Assembly: GCA_038373885.1 (NCBI GenBank)
Contig: JAWZYV010013280.1
Location: 86,633-150,632, forward strand
DNA length: 64,000 nucleotides
Direction of reading: 5' to 3'
Source: Cheiracanthium punctorium
Lineage: Eukaryota; Arthropoda; Arachnida; Araneae; Cheiracanthiidae
Made by a program: the position numbers and the translations under genes. A model generated the notes under the pieces. The model did not search any database. It saw nothing but the letters and a program-made list of their open reading frames with translations, and had not been told where the DNA came from. Position 1 is the stretch's first letter. Every line of letters begins with the position of its first letter. This document shows positions 45,614 to 57,321 of the stretch, one piece after another.

Positions 45614-46022
45614 TATAAATAAAAATACATTTTAATGCCTGTCACAAATTTATTGCTTGATAAATTTATTTATGGTCCCCTAAGGCATGAAAATAAGCCA
45701 TTTTACCGAATATAAAATAAACTACTGAAGTTTTTAAAAAATTGAAATTTTGCAGAGCCATGCAAAATTAGTTTCTGCATCTATTTCCGTTGACAGTTTG
45801 GTAGGTTTCTATTCATAATTTTTTCGTGTATTAATTTAATAATTCATAATTATTATTAATATTTTATTTTATTTTATTTTATTATTAATAATAATATATT
45901 TTATTTTATTATTAATATGGTATTGTTCGCTTAGTTCTAGAAGTATGTTCTCTTTATGGGTCTATTGGTTCTAGAAGTAAGTATAAAAATGAGCAGCACA
46001 AATGAAATTCGTCAATTTTAAT

Positions 46023-47157
46023 GATTTGAATTATGCGTAAATTTAAAGACTTATTTATAGTGAATAGTTCGGATTATACCCTATAAAATGCATCCAAAAA
46101 TATATTTAAAGAAAAGTTATGTGAAAGATTAAACCACAAAGTAGGATAAAACAGACTGTGGCCAGATTGTTGCTTGTATGTAGTACTCATTTCTCAAAGG
46201 AAAAAATCATGAATTACGTTAAACGTCTGATTGCCACAGAATTTTAAGTCGTGTTTCAGATTTCAGAAGAAAAAAAAAATCTTAAATTTTCGTATTTATT
46301 GAATAGAATTTATTACTCAAAGCTCATAATAAGCTGAAATGCAAAAAGGAAATAAACTGCATGCGTTTTACTCCTAACAGATGCTATTTGAATTTTTGAT
46401 TAAAAACTGTATTTACACAAATTCCAAGGAACACTTAATTCGAGAAGCACATTTAAAAAAAATTTAAATGTACTAGTGATTTTAAAGAAATCAACGGAAA
46501 AAAAAAAAGAGAGAGAGAGAGAGAGAGTGTGTGTAGTTTAGGGTCCCGGATGCCATCGTGTATTTTATTTCATCGGTTCGCCCCTAACTCGGCTGAGATA
46601 CCGCCCCCCAAAGACCTATTGAATTTTCGTTTTTAAGGTTGACGACATTTTCAAAGCATGCAGGCTGTTTATTGGATTTCAATGGATTTTTCACTGTCAG
46701 GTGTCAGACTGGCACTAACAAACAAACATACGCGTTTACTTGTATGTTTGCTTGTTTGTTTGTAACCGATTCCTTTGAACTCGATTTTGACCCACTCTAA
46801 ACGGTCAGATTTAATTTAAACTTTCTAGACTTATCAAGGACCGATCACAATGCAACAATTTGATAAGTTTATCCCATTTTCCTGATTAGGATCGTCAGGA
46901 TTAGTAATTTTCTTATAGATCCTATGCGTCACAGCGAGAGAGGTGGGGCTATTGGTTACTGTATTCAATGGTATGTTTGGGTAGTTACATTTTTGAAATC
47001 CAGATGGCATATCTAAAAATTTTACCTCAATATTCTTACATGCATGTTTGTGTTTGTTGTAGTCGTTATGAAACTTGTTTGTTGATTAGAGACCTATTTT
47101 TCCTTTTTAGTGAGGAAGGTAACATTTAACTGCAGGTTAATTAATTAAAACTTAATG
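46023..47157. other. Filler with a (GA)n tract
   Basis: No gene was recognised. A (GA)n run followed by (GT)n lies at about 46508-46533. Near 46718-46765 AACAAACAAACATACGCG faces TGTATGTTTGCTTGTTTG, a loose inverted repeat. Confidence 0.6.
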
Positions 47158-47165
47158 GTGCACCG

Positions 47166-47322
47166 CAGGGGCATAGCCAGAGAAGGTCTGAGGGGTTGCT
47201 GCACCCCCTCCTAAATGGGACCCTTTACTTAGCTTACAATTTGATATTTAGCTTACAATTGAACTTTAGCTTTAAATTTGATACCCAGCCCACCCCGAAT
47301 TAAAATCCTGACTACGCCACTG
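47166..47322. mobile_element. hAT-like MITE, 157 bp
   Basis: The flanks are GTGCACCG (47158-47165) and GTGCACAG (47323-47330), an 8-bp duplication with one mismatch. Termini are CAGGGGCATAGCCAG and GACTACGCCACTG, the same family style as 27067. Confidence 0.78.
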
Positions 47323-47428
47323 GTGCACAGGGAAAATGAATTATCTCACAGTTTGTACTTTCCAACTTAGGGTTCCTTAGTGTCTTATGAGAGACATCGA
47401 AAATTACAAATAAATTTTAAATAAATAC

Positions 47429-47767
47429 AGTTTAAGAAAAACTAAAAAACACGCTTTAGATACACGCTAGAGATAAATTGAACTAACTAAAAAGTGAAAA
47501 ATAATTCTTAATATAGAAATTAATTAATGACCGAAAAATAGTATTATTGTGAAAAAAGCGTGGGATGCTCCATATATGAGTTCTTGAGAATATTCCATCG
47601 GTACGATTAGTACAAAAATGATACAAAAAAATGTAGTACAAAGCGTCCCACACTTTTTTCACAATAATACTATTTTTCGTTCATTAATTTATTTCTATAT
47701 TAAGAATTATTTTTCACTTTTTGGTTAGTGCAATTTATCACTAAAGCGGGTTTAGTTTTTTAAAACT
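47429..47767. mobile_element. MITE with long inverted arms
   Basis: The left arm (about 47429-47576) and right arm (about 47642-47767) are inverted copies. Both contain AAAAAGTGAAAAATAATTC, TTAATATAGAAAT and AATAGTATTATTGTGAAAAA words or their complements. The loop of about 65 bp is unique. TA-like flanks and a CAGTTT start would fit a Tc1/mariner MITE, but this is tentative. Confidence 0.65.
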
Positions 47768-48796
47768 ATATTTTTATTAGGATTCTGCAGAACAGATTCA
47801 CTTGGCAGATGTCAGATTGTGATCCCCGACCTCTGAGAAAAACGCTTTAATTTTACAATTAGGAGTGTTCTGATTGCTGATTACCTGGCCTTCAAAAATT
47901 TTTGGTGGGTTACTACCTTTAAGAAAGGTTATATATACATATTTTTCCTACACAGACTCTTTTCTTTCTTTCCCCAAAAAAGGTTATTAACTAATAAAAA
48001 GTATTTGCTTTAACTGAGGGAAGGACTTTATTATAGCTCCGCCTCCAGTTACTGCCCACTCTATACAAATGCAGATAAACTTTTTGAAAAAAAAAAAAAA
48101 AATGCAGGATGCCACAGCAGGGCGTTACTGAATATTGTGTTTATTTTATTTCACTTTATTTTTATTTATTTATTATCGGATTTCGACAAATCGGTCTAGT
48201 GAAAATTAAAAAATGTATTTTTCTTGCTTTTTATTTGCCGTCCGCTTTCACCCGTCTGGGACATTCTGAAATTAGGAATTAAAAATTTTGTTAACTCCGG
48301 TCAAGATTCCGGTTAAACTTATAAACAGTAGCCTCTGATTTAGAGGACGATGTAGGTCAATGCTTGCACGGCCCAACAAATGTAAGGTAATCAAACGTTT
48401 GAACAAAGAGTTGGCGACAAATCAGCGTAGCGTACCCAATTTTGGAACAAAAATAGCAAAATAGGGGTGAGGATATAATGCAGACGGAATGTTTACAAGT
48501 TATGGACGATTTCGGGATTAAAGGGAAACGATAGTCGCAAAGGAGCATTTTTTTTTTTTTTAAAGAGAGATTAATAATGATGGATTAATATTTAAAAATC
48601 CTTTTTTCCACTTTAGATGGTAGCCCAGAGCAATTAGCTCAGTGCAACTTTTTACCCATACTCTTTGATCGTTTGAATTCGTCAATCGTAGCAGATCTCG
48701 CTAATCGTGGAGAACAGTACTTCTTTATGTCTAATATTTCTTTTTATTTTCAATTCCTTTCATTCTTTTTTTTTTTTTTTTAAGTGAAATCATTTA
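47768..48796. other. AT-rich filler, no gene seen
   Basis: No gene, RNA or recognised repeat. Short homopolymer runs occur near 48087-48101, 48549-48560 and 48768-48781. Confidence 0.6.
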
Positions 48797-48960
48797 ATGA
48801 CTGTCTACTAAAAGAGCTCCCTCAGCCTTTCTTCTTCGAGCTGATTGTCACCATGCAAATGGATTTTCTAGAAAGAAAAAATTAATACACACAAACTTTT
48901 TTTTAAATATTAATTTTATTTCAAGAAATCGAGGGAGTTCTTTTAGTAACCGAATAGTAC
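48797..48960. mobile_element. Small MITE-like inverted repeat
   Basis: GACTGTCTACTAAAAGAGCT followed by CCCTC on the left faces GAGGGAGTTCTTTTAGTAAC and CGAATAGT on the right. The interior of about 100 bp is unique. No clear target duplication. Confidence 0.45.
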
Positions 48961-49014
48961 ATGTTTTGAATAAATTATTTTGGGGGCTCCTTTTTCCTTT
49001 GCGAACCGAACCGC

Positions 49015-49449
49015 AGGGGGGGTTTCATGGAATACCTGCATCACATGCTTACCTCCAGCGTGAAGTTTGAAGTGTGTTTTGATAATCTAGTAATAAAAAT
49101 ACCCCAAAAGATGACAGGGGCGTAAAATCAAATTCGGCTCGAAAAAGTCGGGCCGAGAGAATGAGGATAAAGTGAAGAGAGAGGAGCGTGCCGATAACAA
49201 CAAGTAGAGGAAGTAGAGGATTGGAGACCGACCCGCTTTCCCCCCCGCCCACGAGGGGCGGTCTTCCAGCGGGTTGCTCGGCCGAGACCAAGAGAATATA
49301 TGTTAACAAAAAACAACAAAGTAGGGCTGACAAAAAGCAAGTCTTAAGAAAGCCGAACGGCAGAGTAAAGAAATTGCCATCAATGGCAGTGTGAAAATGA
49401 ATGCCAAAAAGGCAGAGAGAAAACCGAGAAATGGTGACGAAATCGCTAC

Positions 49450-49483
<34 letters not shown>

Positions 49484-50145
49484 AGAAAAAAAAGTCCATT
49501 CAATAATAGGAATGGAGGGCGAGGGAGATCCTTCCGGGAGACGAACTTCCGGACGAAACAAGCAAGCGAACTGAGGCAGGTGCCCAACGTCGCTCTGGAA
49601 GGGTGCCACATCCGTAAAGAGATGATCCGGCGTCCGCTGATGTGTCGTGCTACGGCATTGCGCCCTCAGTCTGCAGCTCTTTAACGGAAACACCGCAACA
49701 TCTGAAGAACCATCTCACCGCTGGTCGGCTGCCACCCGCAAACCGACCATCAGCCGCCGTAGTAGGTCCAGAAAAACGTAGTCTTCTCTCCAGTCCGTCA
49801 GTGATTCAATACCAGTGTGCACTTCAGAAATAGTCAGATGGGACGACTTGGAAAAGTGTGAAGCTTCATCAACAGCATAACAACACGCTGTTGATGTCAT
49901 GCTGTTCACATCACGCTGTAGTAAGACTACAGCGTGAAGAAAGATCGTAGAAAAACATCTAGTCTAGTGTGACTAAGACGCAACAAGTCCCTGTCCCGAG
50001 AACAGAGTAGCAGAACTCAGCCGGCGGCCCCGAATTCACAAAACCTCGGCAGCCTTCCGCACTCGTCCCCGTCGCCGAAACCTGTTACGGAGCTCTTAGG
50101 ACAACCTGACTTGGGCTTACACACCCACTGGTCCTTTTCTCTTCC
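49015..50145 (-). other. GC-richer segment, possibly a LINE-derived relic
   Basis: The block stands out by base composition and has an A run of about 30 bases at 49451-49480. On the minus strand its low-coordinate end (CTGGAGGTAAGCATG, then GCAGGTATTCCAT) resembles the 3' end of the LINE at 50764 (CTGGAGATAAGCACC, then GCAGGTACTCCAT). No RT or gag motif is readable. The 214-codon minus-strand frame here includes a poly-Phe run from the A tract, and the 97-codon plus-strand frame a poly-Lys run; I regard neither as a supported gene. An exon of an unknown gene cannot be excluded. Confidence 0.3.
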
Positions 50146-50763
50146 TAAAATTCATTTTAAAGAATTCTAATAAATTAAATGCATGGTTAAAGATTATTTT
50201 TTTCTTTATATCTGCTTTTAGATGCTTCAACTCTGAAGGGTGGGCGTAGCCAGATAAGGGTGTCTCAAATTAAAAAAAGATTTCAATAACAAATTTACAA
50301 AACGAATGCAGTTAAAAAAAGCGCTAAAATAAGAAATATTGAATAAAGGATTTGATAAACTTTAATAACATTAATGTGCCCAGTAAATAATATATTTTGT
50401 AAAGTACTGAAATCTGCCTCTCTTAATCTCTTTATTCTATTTTACAGTACTGTTTTATCTCTTCAATGCACATCTCTGTGAAGAATACCCATGGTAATTT
50501 GCGATACATTAACAGATCCTTATTTGGTTATTACTCCCATAAAATTAGCTCAGTGAGCTTTTTCCGTAGTCTTATATTTGTTCAAATTGCAAAGCTATTT
50601 ATTATAATCAAGGCCATATCCAGGAGGACTGGTATAAGGGTCACCCCCCTCCTCCCGAAATTCAAATTTTTGTGGAAAAAATTGTAATTATAAAGTCTTT
50701 TTGTAATTTTTTTTTATTTTTCCACTGTTTGTACTCTTCCCGAATACTTTTTTTCTCCCGAAT
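50146..50763. other. AT-rich filler with hAT-end-like fragments
   Basis: GGGTGGGCGTAGCCAGATAA near 50239 and GGCCATATCCAGGAGG near 50611 look like isolated left ends of the CAGTGGCGTAGC MITE group. No partner ends or target duplications were found, and no gene. Confidence 0.45.
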
Positions 50764-50924
50764 TGACTGACTGACTGACTGAGGGGTATACAATGGAGTA
50801 CCTGCACTCGAGGTGCTTATCTCCAGTATGTGGAAGGATCAATGAGTTCTTTGATCTTGTGTTTAAATAGAAGCCCTAAGCATGGCGGGCGTTAGTTCAA
50901 TCAATCAGATAGTCGATGCAGTTG

Positions 50925-53622
50925 TCAGTGGAGGATGGCGAGAGAGGCCATGGGCCTTTTTCTGTTCATTGGGAGCGTCGGATCGTAATCCGGTAACTCA
51001 GCCACAGTTTCATTCGGTAAGTTTCTGTTCCTTGAATAGAACCGTTGTGATAGTTTGTGCACAGTTTTTTTTGAAGGTTGCGATCTTGAGGTCCCGTCGA
51101 ATAGTCTGGTTAGACAGGAAATGGTGTCCGTGTCTGATGGATCTTAATATGGTGCTTTGACGTCGTTCAAGAATGCTGAGGTTGGATTTAACCGTGTTTC
51201 CAGACCCAGCGACCCGGGGCAGAGCGTGAAGAATAGCGGTGGCGTCACTATGATCGCATGAAATAGGAACTCTTGCTAGATACTTTTGGAGGGACTAGCG
51301 TGGTCTATGATGGATGTGAGACTTTATGTCTGGAGACTTTGCTGTTGAAAATGAGAGGATGAAGACGGCGGAAGGCGGCCGTCATTTTGTTTCTGGCATC
51401 AGTGATATGCGCTTTCCAAGTTAGATTCTTATCTAACGTAACACCAAGGTATTTGGCTTTACTAGTCCAGTCGATGGGATTATCGTCGATCATAATTCTA
51501 GAAGGTGGTAGCCTATTTGAAAAGTAGATTGCCTGGCATTTGTCAACATTGAGTGTGATGTGCCATTTGGCAGTCCATTGCAGGATGAGATTAAGGTGGT
51601 GTTGAATTGTTTTTTGTAACGTGGTCTTGTAGGTCGATCGGCCGATAATAGCCGTGTCGTCCGCGAATAATGCTAAAGTTGTATGTTCGCTTTGTGGAAT
51701 ATCGTTGGCATAAATATTGAATAATGTGGGTCCAAGTATGGATCCTTGGAGGACCCCGCTTGAGATGGGCTGCTCGTCAGAGAGGGCATTGTCAACCCGG
51801 ACGACGAATCTGCGGTTTTGTAAGTAGTTATGAATGAGCTTAATGAGGCTATCGAGGAACCGTAGTTCGATAAGTTTGAAAATCAGTCCGTCATGCCAAA
51901 CCTTGTCGAAGGCTTTGGCAAAGTCCAGTAGTACGATGGCTGTGTGCTCCTTGCTGATGTACGCGTCTGAAATATTTTCAATCACCCTGTGCAATTGGTG
52001 GACGGTACTATGTTTTGCGCGGAATCCGTACTGTTCGGGGATCATGATTTGAGCGTCGATGATGTGTCTGTTCAGTCTGTTGAGTATGACCCTTTCAGTA
52101 ATCTTCCCAATACTGCTGAGGAGACTGATGGGTCTGTAGGAACTAGCTACAGTATGGTCCTGGCCCGGCTTTGGAATTGGGCACACTATGGAGGTCTTCC
52201 AGGCGTCCGGGAAGTGCTGGTGTCGGAGTACATTGTTAACTAGCGAAGTGATGGCAAACAGTATTTTAGCGGGGATGTTGCGGAGCATGGTATTGTTTAC
52301 CAGTCAATTCCGGGGCATTTTTTAACTTGTAGCCCTTTTATGATAGTGGCAACTTCGGAGGGAAGAGCCGGAGTGATAGTAGACGTTGGAGGTGAAGTGG
52401 CAAAATTAGAGACAGTCCTTTGCACTTCAGTTGACCAACTGTTGGTGAGATCAATGTTGACGCTAAATTGGGTCGCGTAGGTTTTAGCGAGGATGTTGTC
52501 TTTTTCAGTGTTCTTGAATCATATGAGTTACCGTTTTTCAGAGGTGGCATCTCAGATTTTTTGGTGGTAAGTTTTTTGATGGCATGCCACACCGTTTTGT
52601 CTTCTGCATTCAGGTTGGTAAGATAGTTCGTCCACTCTTGATTTTTGTGAGCGTGTATAGCTCGCTTGACTTGCGCACAGAGCTGGTTGTATCTGGTTCT
52701 GTCCCGTGGGTCACGAGATCTTTGGTAATACTTCCTGGCGTTGTTTCGCTGTTTGATAAGGCTTCGGATTTCCGCAGGAAGGTAGAAGGATATATTGTTA
52801 ATCTTTCTGGAGGACTTTTGGTAAGCTTGAATTATGTTGTCCGTGATTGTCTTGGCTTTCATTTCTATGTCCGTCACACTGGATGCGTACGACATAATTA
52901 TGGGTGCGTCAATGAGTGACTCCGTATACTTGATCCAGTTGGTGATTGTCCTTATAGGATAGTTTAAGTCGATGTCAACATTAATTTCAAATGCAATCGG
53001 CAGGTGATCCGAGCTAAAGATGTCGAAAGTCCGACAAGTTGGGGTTTGTGGTAAGTTATGCAGTGCGAAGTCAATAGTCGAATGTCCAGTGATGTGACCG
53101 CTGGAATCGGTGGTGTAATGCGTGGGTGTGGGTGGGAAAGACATCCTAAATTTGCAGTCAATGAGCAGCTTGAGGAGCTTGTTCCCGTTTGGGCAGTTCT
53201 TTTTGCCATTCCAGGCACAGTGGTGGGCATTAAAGTCTCCGACCACTATGCTGTTCTTGTGGTGAGTAAGGAGAGTCCGTAGGTCGCTCTCGGGAAATGG
53301 TTTACCATGTCTTCTGTAAGCCGACGTAAGTAGTATGTCAGCCTTGTTGCCGTGAATAATAATGGAGTTTGCCTCTAGGCAGCTGAGTTGGTTGGTGTAG
53401 GCACTGTGGGGAATCGAGTTCTTAATGTAGATAGTAGTTCCTCCCTGTGCTATACCGGGATTATCTCTATCGTTTCGGTATAGTGTATAGTTGGCTATTT
53501 TGTAGGAGAAAGTTTTTCTAAACCGGGTTTCCTGTATGCAAACAGCGTCGAAGTCTCCGTTAGCCAGAAAGTGACGAAGTTCGTCTATCTTCCCGTGCAA
53601 GCCATTTGCGTTCCAGTTGTTC
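50925..53622 (-). pseudogene. LINE ORF2 pseudogene: endonuclease + reverse transcriptase
   Basis: The reading starts with NNWNANGLHGKIDELRHFL, the usual N-terminus of an APE-type endonuclease. CIQETRFRK (catalytic Glu), VVGDFNAHHCAWNG (Asp/Asn) and FSSDHLPIAFEI (catalytic Asp-His) follow in frame 53600-52338. The frame shifts near 52530, after NGNSYD. The RT resumes at 52288-51305 with SYRPISLLSSIGKITERVIL, LDFAKAFDKVWHDG, SSGVLQGSILGPTLFNIYAND and FADD; note Leu where the related copy has Pro in VPQGS. Beyond 51305 another disruption occurs, but the C-terminus is still legible (QRFYSRNRNLPNETVAELPD, then MNRKRPMASLAILH) with a stop at 50925-50927. It would nick target DNA and copy the LINE RNA at the site. 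Confidence 0.88.
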
Positions 53623-53626
53623 CGAA

Positions 53627-53750
53627 ACCTCCGGCTGGGGGTCCGGCCTTTGGCTGAAAATTTAGTAGTTTATATATTATTCCAGTCCGAACCTCCGGGC
53701 TGGGGGTCAGTCACGGCAGTTTGGCTGAAATTTAGAGGTTTATTCCAGGC
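53627..53750 (-). repeat. ~65-bp tandem duplication at the ORF1/ORF2 junction
   Basis: The phrases CCGAAACCTCCGGCTGGGGG and CCGAACCTCCGGGCTGGGGG, each followed by GGCTGAAA...TTTAG...TTTAT, are two tandem units. They cover the end of ORF1 and the start of ORF2. Confidence 0.7.
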
Positions 53751-54920
53751 GTTGGTTTTTGGAGCAGGAGCCGGGATAAACTGTTGGAGTTTACTGTTGA
53801 CTTTTTTGGCTATTGTGTTGTTAGGTTGTCTCGTGTCGGTAATTGCTTTGGGGTGTTTGTTTCTGTTTTCGGGGTTTTTGGGACACCCACGATAGTTGGC
53901 CACGTGGCCGCCACCGCAATTTACACACTTCACGGGATCTTTCCCCTTAGTAGGGCAGTTGCGAAACAAATGGTCGCCCGCGCATTTCAGGCACTTGGGA
54001 GTGAGATAGCATGTTAATGAGGAGTGGCCGTAGCTTTGGCATTTATAGCACTGTTTGACGGCCCTCCCTCTGAATGATTCGACCCGGATCTTGAGGTATC
54101 CGTAGTCCGTTATGTTGTATATGTCCTCTACGTTGGGTGTTCGTTCGAGGTCGATAATGCAGTTGGGAAGCAATTCTTTAGTCTTATTACTTCTCATGAA
54201 GCTAATATTGATGGGCTTGAATTTGTTGTCTTGTAGGAATTCTACAATTTCTTGAGTGGGGGTGGAGCAAGAGTATCCCTTTAACAACAACTTTGAGGGG
54301 ACGCTCTTTCTTCGGGTCAGTAGTCTGGAAGCCGATTTGGTTGTCTTTAAAGTATGATTGTACTTCACGTAGCTTGGAGTCGTCTTTCAGCTGCAGGAGG
54401 AAGAGGTCTCCTGTTAGTTTGGATTCCACTCTGTATCCTAGAATTTTAGATAAATTCTCTAGGTGCTTGCCGTAGTCTGTGTTCTTGAGCTCGCAGAAGA
54501 CACGGTGCTTGGTGCTTTTAGTAGTGTTGGTGGCGAGCTTAAAGCCGGTGTTGTCATTTGTGGTGACGTTGCTTTCCTTGTTTTTGTTCAGATTGGTTGA
54601 CAGTCCGCATTGGTGGTCGTGATAGGTGGTTCGTGACTGGGGACCTCGGGGAAGGCCTCCATGGTGGTTGTGTCGAATTGTTCTGTCTGATTCTCATTTT
54701 CTGTATTTTCAGTTACGTCCATACAAGGACTGTTTGGTGGTTGAGTTTCCTCAGTTATTTTCCCATCGTTGTGCGGGTGTTTTTTCAATAAGTCTGTGTC
54801 CTCATCATCAGTAAGCTTGCGCTTGGGATTACCGCGTATGCGAACATGCGGGGTGATGGTGTAATCAATTCCGTATTTTTGCAACAAGTTGATAGGTTGC
54901 CTTACGGCGTAGTAGTGCAA
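53670..54920 (-). pseudogene. LINE ORF1 (gag-like) pseudogene with three zinc knuckles
   Basis: The N-terminal piece (54920-54588) is acidic and Thr/Glu-rich (DVTENTENENQTEQFDTTTM) after a basic KRKLTDDEDTDLLKK stretch. After a frame change, a nucleic-acid-binding middle reads LFLLQLKDDSKLREVQSYF and KERPLKVVVKGI (54429-54290). A further shift leads to the C-terminal frame 54368-53670. There three knuckles appear: CYKCQSYGHSSLTC, CLKCAGDHLFRNC and CVNCGGGHVANYRGC. This order, a PRE_C2HC-like domain followed by CCHC knuckles, is typical of Jockey-clade ORF1, which packages the RNA. At least two frameshifts make it non-functional. Confidence 0.85.
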
Positions 54921-55964
54921 AAACCCGGGCTGTGGATCAACAGTTCAATGGAGGGTTGCGCAATTATGTCTAGTATTGAGTCAGCTATTTCCGCACTGTA
55001 CTAGTTATTTAGATCGTCGTAAAAGCGGAGAAAATCAAGGTACAATTCGTAGTGTGGATTGTTATCCTTGTTGTCGCGTTGACTGAATGTATGCACATAG
55101 TTCATAGATGGGTGGTGCTTGTTCCCTGGCATTCTCATGGGTGACAATAGTACGCACTCAGTCAGAATGAGAAGAGTACACGTTGCAAAATAGTCCTTAC
55201 AAGTGTAAGTGAGGCTGGAAGGACATGACAAAATAGTCCTAGTAAGTGGCAAAGTATAATCCTTGCACGTGGTGAATCACGTTGTAAACAATGTCCTTAA
55301 AGGTCCAGGCACGTGGCAAATAGGGCTAAAAATAGACCTAGCACGTGGGAAAAGTAATCCGAGCACGTGGTGAAACACGTTGTAAATAATGTCCTTACAG
55401 GTGCAGGAGAGGCTGGTTGTACGTGACAGAAATAAACCTAGCACTTGGCAGAGTTATTCTTGCACGTGGCGGCGTAGTGAAGTCTGGCTCGCACGAATGT
55501 GTGGATAGCAGAAAAGGAAAGAGTGTATGTAAAAAGCAGAAAAGGGGGGGGGCCGAGGCGCCGACTTGTTGCCTATGTGACCGCAACGTTCCTTTGGGCC
55601 TTTGCACGCTCACAAAAGGCTTAGAAGAACAATGCTGCGGAGGCGGTGCTAAACGCCCGGTCTAACCGAAAAAAAAGAAAAGATTGGTGACGGCAAGGAG
55701 AAATGCCGTGTCGATGAACGTAGAGATGACAGCGCTTCTTCGAGCAGGATCCACGTGCTTGACTGGGATCTTCAAAACAGCCGAGCTTGAGATGAACGAA
55801 CCCACGAGGTGAGACTGGTACATCAGGCGTGCGTCCTCTCTCAACGTTGATCGGGTATTGCATTGATCGGGTAATCGGTGATCGCCAATGGTAATCAGTG
55901 GTACCAGATTGGGTAATCAGTGATCGCCACTGATTATGGAAAGTGGAGAGCGCTTCTGCTAAGC
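54921..55964 (-). promoter_or_regulatory. LINE 5' UTR with repeated CACGTG sites
   Basis: The non-coding 5' region contains degenerate tandem units of roughly 120-130 bp (compare 55264-55300 with 55366-55405: CACGTGGTGAATCACGTTGT and CACGTGGTGAAACACGTTGT). The E-box core CACGTG occurs repeatedly, near 55265, 55310, 55340, 55364, 55465 and 55750. LINEs of this clade carry internal promoters in the 5' UTR, so the repeats are plausible promoter units. A second small repeat (GATCGGGTAATCGGTGATCG) lies near 55865-55935. Confidence 0.5.
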
Positions 55965-57321
55965 TTACTAATATGCCTAAATTAAATGCAAAATGCTTAA
56001 TTTTAATAGCTTCAAAATTCCATTATGGCTCCATTTTCTCCTGTTTTCTTAATTACATTGAAGAAGACAATCTAATTAGTACTTCATACAAAATATACGC
56101 GTGGATATAATAATCTTTTAATAATGTAAAGGAAAATGCGAAGTTTTATGAAATGAAGGAGTACATTAGAATAAAGTTAAGGTATATTAAATACTGCTTA
56201 GATTTTAGGTGTTCATCATTTAACGAAGTAGGTGTTTTACAATTTAAAATAGCTAGATGTCTAGACATACGAGAAAAATATTAAAGAAACTTGAAGAAAC
56301 AACTGGTACGCAAGGAAAAAAAGTAATATAATGTAATGCATTACCATGATGAAAGAAAAGCAAAAACCTCTCTTCTAAAATTTCCTAAAATATAAGAAAA
56401 TACTTGTTTCAACCAAAGATTTAAGTAGAAAAGCAACAAAAAGAATTACAATGTCATCCTTTAAAGACAATTTAAACTGTTTGAAAGAAAAATCAATCTA
56501 GAGAAGTTTATCTTCAAAAACGAATTTTACTTTCTAAATAAAGCTTTTAATTTCATGATTATTTTTTTTTTATATTTAAGAATATTCTTTATGCGTAACG
56601 TTTTATAAATAGCGGTATTGAAATTTAGAGTTTAAAAAAAAATTGATGAAATAATTCGGAATTATTTTTTAAATGATATACTGTCCTATTACAATACATA
56701 TAAATGAATAAATAATGAATTTTGAATTAAAACCAATTAACCAACCAATAAAACGGGCTTAAATTGTCTTGTTGGAAAAAAGAATTGACAAAACGATAAG
56801 CCAGCAGTAGAGATTTTGGCATGTTTATGCCTTTAAAAATTTAAGAATTGCTTTTAAAAGTAATTTATTTAAAGAATGAGATAAGAAAAAAGAAATGAAT
56901 AAGATACTCTAGCTCTGAATTAATAAAAGATTTTATAAGATTTTATTAATTCAGATTTAATGCTTTTAAGCTGGAATTTATCTATAAAATACATTTTTGT
57001 AAAAGTATCAAGGTATGTTTGGTGATAAATCCTACCACGTCGATATACTATCAAATAAGCATTAAAATGAGTACTAAACGGACTTTGTTTTGTTGATATT
57101 ATAAAAATTTTGCAAAACGCTGGAATTTTCCTGCATTATTCAATAGAGATTCAATAGTCACTGAAACACAGCCAATTTATAGACAATCAAATGCATACTT
57201 CACTTTTTTTCTTACTATAATAATAATCAAAAGTTCCATTTCTTTACTGCAACATTTCGCTCATGGCAACCCTAAAACATTGCCAATCTCCAGGTTTTCA
57301 AGGATTACGTGTCAAATTTAA

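Larger units (their letters stand above)
43258..46022 (+). repeat. Segmental duplication SD2, copy 2
   Basis: It is colinear with 35231-43036 but lacks the MULE, the left inverted arm and the LINE. It keeps the GC-richer block at 43365-43560, the small conserved frame at 43793, the A-rich tract at 44496-44540, the right inverted arm and the mariner-like MITE. The right edge is at about 46022 (GTCAATTTTAAT), after which similarity stops. Confidence 0.88.
50764..55964 (-). mobile_element. Jockey-like LINE, nearly full length, inactive
   Basis: Reading on the minus strand, it has a repeat-rich 5' UTR (55964-54921), a gag-like ORF1 (54920-53670), an endonuclease/reverse-transcriptase ORF2 (53622-50925), a short 3' UTR and a (CAGT)n tail at 50781-50764. 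It belongs with the truncated LINE at 39802: same order of RT motifs, similar C-terminus and the same tetranucleotide tail. Both ORFs are broken by frameshifts. The 5' end coincides with the left edge of SD1 copy 2. No target duplication was evident. Confidence 0.88.

Noticed and set aside
49049..49693. 214-codon minus-strand open frame
   Set aside because: It contains a poly-Phe run from the A tract on the opposite strand, has no domain, and overlaps equally long frames on the other strand.
51834..54791. Plus-strand frames of 60-111 codons across the LINE
   Set aside because: They are antisense shadows of the minus-strand ORF1 and ORF2.
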